In this document: piece after piece, positions 26,900 through 30,843 of the stretch
Numbering within the stretch: the stretch's first letter is position 1
How the letters are laid out: the number at the start of each line of letters is the position of its first letter
Origin: Gracilaria caudata
Lineage: Eukaryota > Rhodophyta > Florideophyceae > Gracilariales > Gracilariaceae
NCBI GenBank assembly: GCA_030374735.1
Contig: JASCIV010000221.1
Coordinates: 1 to 30,843, forward strand
DNA length: 30,843 nt
Direction: 5' to 3'
Translations under genes and position numbers: made by a program
The notes under the pieces: model-generated
The model's input: the letters and a program-made list of their open reading frames with translations, nothing else
Told to the model about the DNA's origin: nothing
The model's database searches: none

Positions 26900-29227
26900 C
26901 TACAATTCTTCATAAGATACTTCAAGTTGGCATATGTTACACTTCCTTACCCAAGTGTCCCCTTCAACGTGCACACATTTATCAAAAACGTGTTCATGTT
27001 CCTTGCCTAGCTTCAGCTTGTCAGCCGCAGCCTGAACACCGTCCTCAGAACGCTTGCTCACCGCCTGTAACCCACTTGAAGAACCACTCTTTTCTCTCGC
27101 AGCTTTCTTCAGTCCTTCCCGTTTCTGATCAGCTTCAAAAGTACTGCTGCTCACTCCACCATATTTCTTCTTGACTTTCTGACCCATCTTAACAGCCCGC
27201 AGTAATTTGGCCCATCTCGCTAGAGCTTCGTTCTTCGCGCGTTTTTCAGCTCTTTCTTGCGCAGCTCTACCAATTTCTCGCGCTGCATCTCGAACCACGT
27301 CCGCATTTTCTATCGCTACAACCACTCCCTCTATGCGAGGGATTGATCTCCCTCCTCGAATATCAAACCCAGTCATTGCCGGTGCAAAATCCACCCCGAC
27401 TTTCCTCGCTGCGACCTTTGCGTACGGTACATTTACATGTTCTGCCCCGTCTGGCAAGTGATCAGCTGTCCACAAGTCAACATTTCCGTGAACGCCGCGC
27501 GGCACTTGTCCGTCGTTGCACGGAGGAATCTTCAGAGGCTCCGTCTGCCACTCGCCGAACAACTGCACTTGAGCGTCGGTGCCATTCTTTGATTTGACTG
27601 ACTTCATTGGCTTCGCGTTTTGCTTCACTTTTCTCATCTCTCTGATCCAGCGATCGTTTGTGTGCAAGAGCTTGACATTTGCCCTCAAGAAAATAGGCTC
27701 CTCTTTGATGTAGCCAACAACAGGTTCCCTGGGCCATATGAGCTCGTATCTCTTTATATGTCGTTCCAGAACATATCTTGGGTGCTTTTGAACTGCTGTC
27801 ATAGTTTTAGGAATGGCCTCTTCTGCGGCAATTGATTCAAACTCATCTAGTTCATTCTGCAAAGCTTTGTCAACTTCAACAACATCAGACGGAACACTCA
27901 GGTTGCTCAAAACTTTTTCAAAAACCTTCCCTCTCGCCCTACAATTTTCAGCCTGCAACCAATTTCTTACATATCGGCGAGAAACATCGGTGAGACGACC
28001 ATTTTCAATCGCAACAACATGAGAATAGTATTGCTCGTTGACCCGGCGAATAGGGTCATCGGTCGAACGATATGTTTTCAGACGAGTGCTCTTCCGTCGA
28101 GAGGTTCTGCGCCTGGAAGCGCTCTTCTCGACAGTGTCAGTTTCCATGAGCTTGTCGTCAAACACAGGTATACAAAGCAGACCAACGTCAATAACGTCTC
28201 GTGAGTAACCCTGATTAATTTGACCACTAAAGACATCAACAACAATCCATGCGGAATCTTCAGGAGACCAAACCTCAATCCACGAGTACAGAACAGCTTC
28301 TGTAACATCATTTGCGCGAGCATCTATGACTTGGTGTCTTGCACTCTGTAGATACTCCTTTTTACCTTGCTTCACTCGAAATGGCACAGGTTGCAACGCC
28401 ACAACAAGTCTACATCGAAAATTTTGTGCTCGAACAAGAGCGCACGCAAGGGACGCGATGTCTATTATCTCCCCCTTGCTTTTGTGAGCACACAAAACCA
28501 ATCTTTCTGACGCATTACAAGCTCTCCTGAACACGCATTGTGAACGCAGTTGCCCCGGTTGAGTTACAAGCACAGCGGCTTGGAAATTAGAGCGCACCCA
28601 CAATGCAAAACGCGCGAGCTGCTGTTTAAGCTTGTGTTCGTGCAGAAAAGTATCTTCGGGCAGAATGCTCATTGCGACCGCACGACAAAGCGAATTATTG
28701 GCAGCAGCATCCTGTCGAAGCATGTGCGCAACAAGCAAAACCAGATGTACAGCGTGCACGCGAAGGCGAGACTTTCTGAGCGTAGCGCCAAGCTTTCTTC
28801 GCATTTTACTCTTCTCCTGCTCAGACAGTTCTTCTTTTTCTTTGTCGGCTGGCGTATGAGCTTCATCACATTCAGGAACGCGAGCATCATGCGCATCGTT
28901 TTGTGCATCGCGTTTGTGGCGGCTTAACGCGGCAGAAGTGCCGACTGCATGCACGGTACGCTGGTCAACATGAACATGTTCCTCCCACTCATCGTTGGAA
29001 TCATCATCTTCTGAACCGTCTGCATGCGGAATCAGTGATGCTTTCCGTCGCTTGTGATACGGAACGCGCCCCGCTCGCGAGTGCGAACACAGCTCGGCAG
29101 TGCGCGAAATGGGCACGTCATCAGACGATTGCGCGCCACGTGCCCGTTTACGGGCGCGAGTGACAGCGAGACGAACGGCGTTTTGCGAAAAGCCGTTGAG
29201 CGTCTTCTGCGGCTCGGTGCCACTCAT
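26900..29227 (-). CDS. XPC: XPC/Rad4 nucleotide-excision-repair damage sensor
   Basis: 775 aa from the ATG at 29225-29227 (MSGTEPQ); the frame is open upstream without ATG. It recognises helix-distorting lesions in chromatin and recruits TFIIH for global-genome repair. Seen: a basic/acidic disordered N-terminus with RKRAR and DGSEDDDSNDEWEE, the transglutaminase-like domain (VLYSWIEVWSPEDSAWIVVD...), then BHD1 from about 472 (HPRYVLERHIKRYELIWP), BHD2 (about 550-600) and BHD3 (HVNVPYAKVAARKVGVDFAPAMTGFD, about 598-625). After a long basic helix comes a C-terminal cluster HEH (744-746), C751, H753, C763-x2-C766 that may bind zinc. No intron. It is divergent from the carrier gene. Confidence 0.95.
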   Translation of the reverse strand: MSGTEPQKTLNGFSQNAVRLAVTRARKRARGAQSSDDVPISRTAELCSHSRAGRVPYHKRRKASLIPHADGSEDDDSNDEWEEHVHVDQRTVHAVGTSAALSRHKRDAQNDAHDARVPECDEAHTPADKEKEELSEQEKSKMRRKLGATLRKSRLRVHAVHLVLLVAHMLRQDAAANNSLCRAVAMSILPEDTFLHEHKLKQQLARFALWVRSNFQAAVLVTQPGQLRSQCVFRRACNASERLVLCAHKSKGEIIDIASLACALVRAQNFRCRLVVALQPVPFRVKQGKKEYLQSARHQVIDARANDVTEAVLYSWIEVWSPEDSAWIVVDVFSGQINQGYSRDVIDVGLLCIPVFDDKLMETDTVEKSASRRRTSRRKSTRLKTYRSTDDPIRRVNEQYYSHVVAIENGRLTDVSRRYVRNWLQAENCRARGKVFEKVLSNLSVPSDVVEVDKALQNELDEFESIAAEEAIPKTMTAVQKHPRYVLERHIKRYELIWPREPVVGYIKEEPIFLRANVKLLHTNDRWIREMRKVKQNAKPMKSVKSKNGTDAQVQLFGEWQTEPLKIPPCNDGQVPRGVHGNVDLWTADHLPDGAEHVNVPYAKVAARKVGVDFAPAMTGFDIRGGRSIPRIEGVVVAIENADVVRDAAREIGRAAQERAEKRAKNEALARWAKLLRAVKMGQKVKKKYGGVSSSTFEADQKREGLKKAAREKSGSSSGLQAVSKRSEDGVQAAADKLKLGKEHEHVFDKCVHVEGDTWVRKCNICQLEVSYEEL

Positions 29228-29782
29228 TTTGTTGAACAACAACGCCCAAAGTCTGCGCGCGGTGTGCGCAACCTCGCGCGCGCGGCTATAAACACGTCCG
29301 CTCCGCGTCTGTGCACCGGGTGAACCAAACGAGAAAAGATCAATGCGTCGTTTCGCCACGGCGAACGTCAGCTCAAGAGCTGCAGACTGCAATTGGGCCT
29401 TACACGATGCCACGTGGAGAGCATCCTGCGATGTCCGTCGAGACGCGCAACTGGCGCATGCAGCGATCTGCGCTGCGCAGCGCAGATCGCTGGTTCGTTT
29501 CGGACGTGCAGATCATCGCGCTTTTCGGCTCGATGCGCTTTCGGCCACGCGTGCCGTTGTCTCATCGTGGCGGTGGTTGCCGACAAGCTCATCTTCTCTC
29601 ACACATCTTTTCATGATTCGTGTTGTTCGCGCATATCATCGCTCCGCACAACGCCCCGAGTGTATTTATGCGCAGCGTGTTGGGCTGCGACTGCCACTTG
29701 ACGTTCGTGCGTAATCAGCTACGCTTCAAAAAAAAGTGCTCGCATCTTGGAGCGCCGACCACTGACTGAACAGGCGCCTGTC
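29228..29782. promoter_or_regulatory. divergent promoter of XPC and the carrier gene
   Basis: 555 bp of CpG-rich DNA. It contains a CACGTG at 29411-29416 and a perfect 32-bp palindrome at 29461-29492. No gene is supported; several overlapping GC-driven open frames cross it in both directions. Confidence 0.5.
29461..29492. repeat. perfect 32-bp palindrome
   Basis: The sequence begins CAGCGATCTGCGCTG and equals its own reverse complement over all 32 bases (16-bp arms, no spacer). The flanking bases 29460 and 29493 break the symmetry. It lies about 235 bp from the XPC start codon and 290 bp from the carrier start codon. Confidence 0.95.
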
Positions 29783-30835
29783 ATGCTCGCTCCGTCGCAC
29801 GGCTTTAATTTTCATGTTGCAAGCGTCAATCTTCCCAACATGCGCGTGAGCAACAGCCGTGCGCTCAAACGTGCTCACAAGCGCGCATCGTTGCGCACAG
29901 CCGCCACAACAACGACGCCGTTATCCATTCCAGAAAATCTGGCATGCGGCGCAATAGGGCGCACCGCACAGATCATTTCAACGTTTCCCATCGATACCAT
30001 CAAGATAAGAGTGCAGGTGTCGGGCACTTCTGTGTCGTCATCATCGGTGGCGGTGTCGCCCATTTCACGCATTGCGTCCGCCATTACCAAGGGCAATCTG
30101 TACCGCGGTGCGTCCGTGTCGCTGATGGGACAGATCCCCTACGGCATGCTCACATTCGGCATCTACGAATCGCTGAAAACGTTCTTTGCGCAAAGCGAAT
30201 TGGATTCGATGCCGGACTGGATGAAAACCGCGGTTGCGGCAACGATTGGTGACGCGGTGGGTTCGTTGTGGCTCACTCCGTCAGAAGTTGTGAAATCAAA
30301 GACACAAGCGGGTTTGTTTTCATCGCCCGTACAGGCAATCTCTCAACTTTCCAAACAAGGACCACTGGCGTTTTATCAGGGGTATTCAGCAGCAATCGCA
30401 AGAGACATTCCGTTTCGCATCATTCAACTGCTCATGTTCGAACGTTCTCGCGAGTGGTACATGAAGCGAAGCAAAAAACGGTTCGACCAAATCACGCCGA
30501 TTGAAAATCTGTTGATTGGGGCGTTTGCGGGCACAATCACGGGCGCCACTACCTGTCCGCTTGACGTGATTCGCACCAGAATGATGTCACAACCGACGGG
30601 AACTTACAAGAACGCGTTTGACTGCATGCGTCAACTGCTGGCTAGGGACGGCGCTGGTGCTCTGATGCGGGGTATCATTCCAAGATGTTTTGTTATTGGC
30701 CCCTCCAGCGCGATTTTCTTCTTCACGTTTGAGGCGGCAAAGGCGTTTTTCCGCGCTCGAACGCGCTCGTCCACGCTGCAACGCGCGCGCAACTCGGGCG
30801 TGTGCCGCAGACGGCCCGCGCTTTCGCTGTGTTGA
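29783..30835 (+). CDS. mitochondrial-carrier family protein, SAM carrier-like
   Basis: 350 aa from the ATG at 29783-29785; the frame is open slightly upstream without ATG. Three carrier repeats carry the signatures P69-I-D71-T-I-K74, P166-S-E168-V-V-K171 and P259-L-D261-V-I-R264, each at the end of an odd transmembrane helix. The FPIDTIKIRVQ repeat, LYRGASVSLMGQIPYGMLTF and ARDIPFRIIQLLMFE resemble S-adenosylmethionine carriers of mitochondria and plastids, which exchange SAM for S-adenosylhomocysteine. The N-terminal 55 residues are basic, Thr/Ser-rich and acid-poor, suggesting an organelle presequence, more as in plastid members. A basic tail follows the last helix. Substrate assignment is inferred from motif resemblance. 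Confidence 0.85.
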   Translation: MLAPSHGFNFHVASVNLPNMRVSNSRALKRAHKRASLRTAATTTTPLSIPENLACGAIGRTAQIISTFPIDTIKIRVQVSGTSVSSSSVAVSPISRIASAITKGNLYRGASVSLMGQIPYGMLTFGIYESLKTFFAQSELDSMPDWMKTAVAATIGDAVGSLWLTPSEVVKSKTQAGLFSSPVQAISQLSKQGPLAFYQGYSAAIARDIPFRIIQLLMFERSREWYMKRSKKRFDQITPIENLLIGAFAGTITGATTCPLDVIRTRMMSQPTGTYKNAFDCMRQLLARDGAGALMRGIIPRCFVIGPSSAIFFFTFEAAKAFFRARTRSSTLQRARNSGVCRRRPALSLC

Positions 30836-30843
30836 TGCTGTCT

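Noticed and set aside
1..30843. CRISPR array, operons, transposon with terminal inverted repeats, retroelement or viral genes
   Set aside because: No regularly spaced repeats, transposase, integrase, reverse transcriptase or capsid-like proteins were seen; the gene content is that of an ordinary eukaryotic nuclear chromosome.

Overview
This is nuclear DNA from a eukaryote, probably a plastid-bearing alga. A unicellular or simple red alga would fit, but the species is not identifiable from the sequence alone. The reasons are eight short GT-AG introns (67-109 nt), mitochondrial genes with N-terminal presequences (COX5B), a plant-type two-domain glyoxalase I, a SET-domain enzyme of the Rubisco methyltransferase type with a transit-like leader, a Nodulin-like MFS carrier, ER glucosidase I and an XPC/Rad4 repair factor. 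There are no prokaryotic operons, CRISPR arrays or intact tRNA/rRNA genes.

Layout. 1-5.3 kb: a GCNA/SprT-type DNA-protein crosslink protease gene (-), then a GC-rich stretch without a recognisable gene. 5.3-10 kb: an MFS transporter (-), a SET methyltransferase (+, one intron) and a MORN-like plus J-domain protein (-); the last two genes converge 37 bp apart. 10-13.5 kb: a gene-poor block unusually rich in short perfect inverted repeats. 13.5-20 kb: V-ATPase subunit A (+, two introns), a two-finger C2H2 transcription factor recovered by joining three exons (+), and glucosidase I (-), whose stop codon lies 17 bp from that of the transcription factor. 20-24.5 kb: glyoxalase I (-, two introns), a PhzF-like isomerase (+) and an unrecognised protein (-). 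25-30.8 kb: a GNAT acetyltransferase (+, one intron), COX5B (+), XPC/Rad4 (-) and a SAM-type mitochondrial/plastid carrier (+).

The genes are mostly housekeeping and do not form one pathway. They cover DNA repair (GCNA-like, XPC), organelle function (COX5B, carrier, SET, GNAT), methylglyoxal detoxification, ER glycoprotein processing and endomembrane acidification.

The most unusual material is non-coding. Two 20-nt arrays of three alternating half-sites share the same 6-1-6-1-6 geometry and a central bZIP-like GAGTCA core. There is a perfect 32-bp palindrome in the XPC/carrier divergent promoter, a 13+2+13 dyad upstream of the GCNA-like gene, and a dense set of dyads between 10.6 and 12.7 kb. 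On the protein side, the MORN-like/J-domain architecture stands out.
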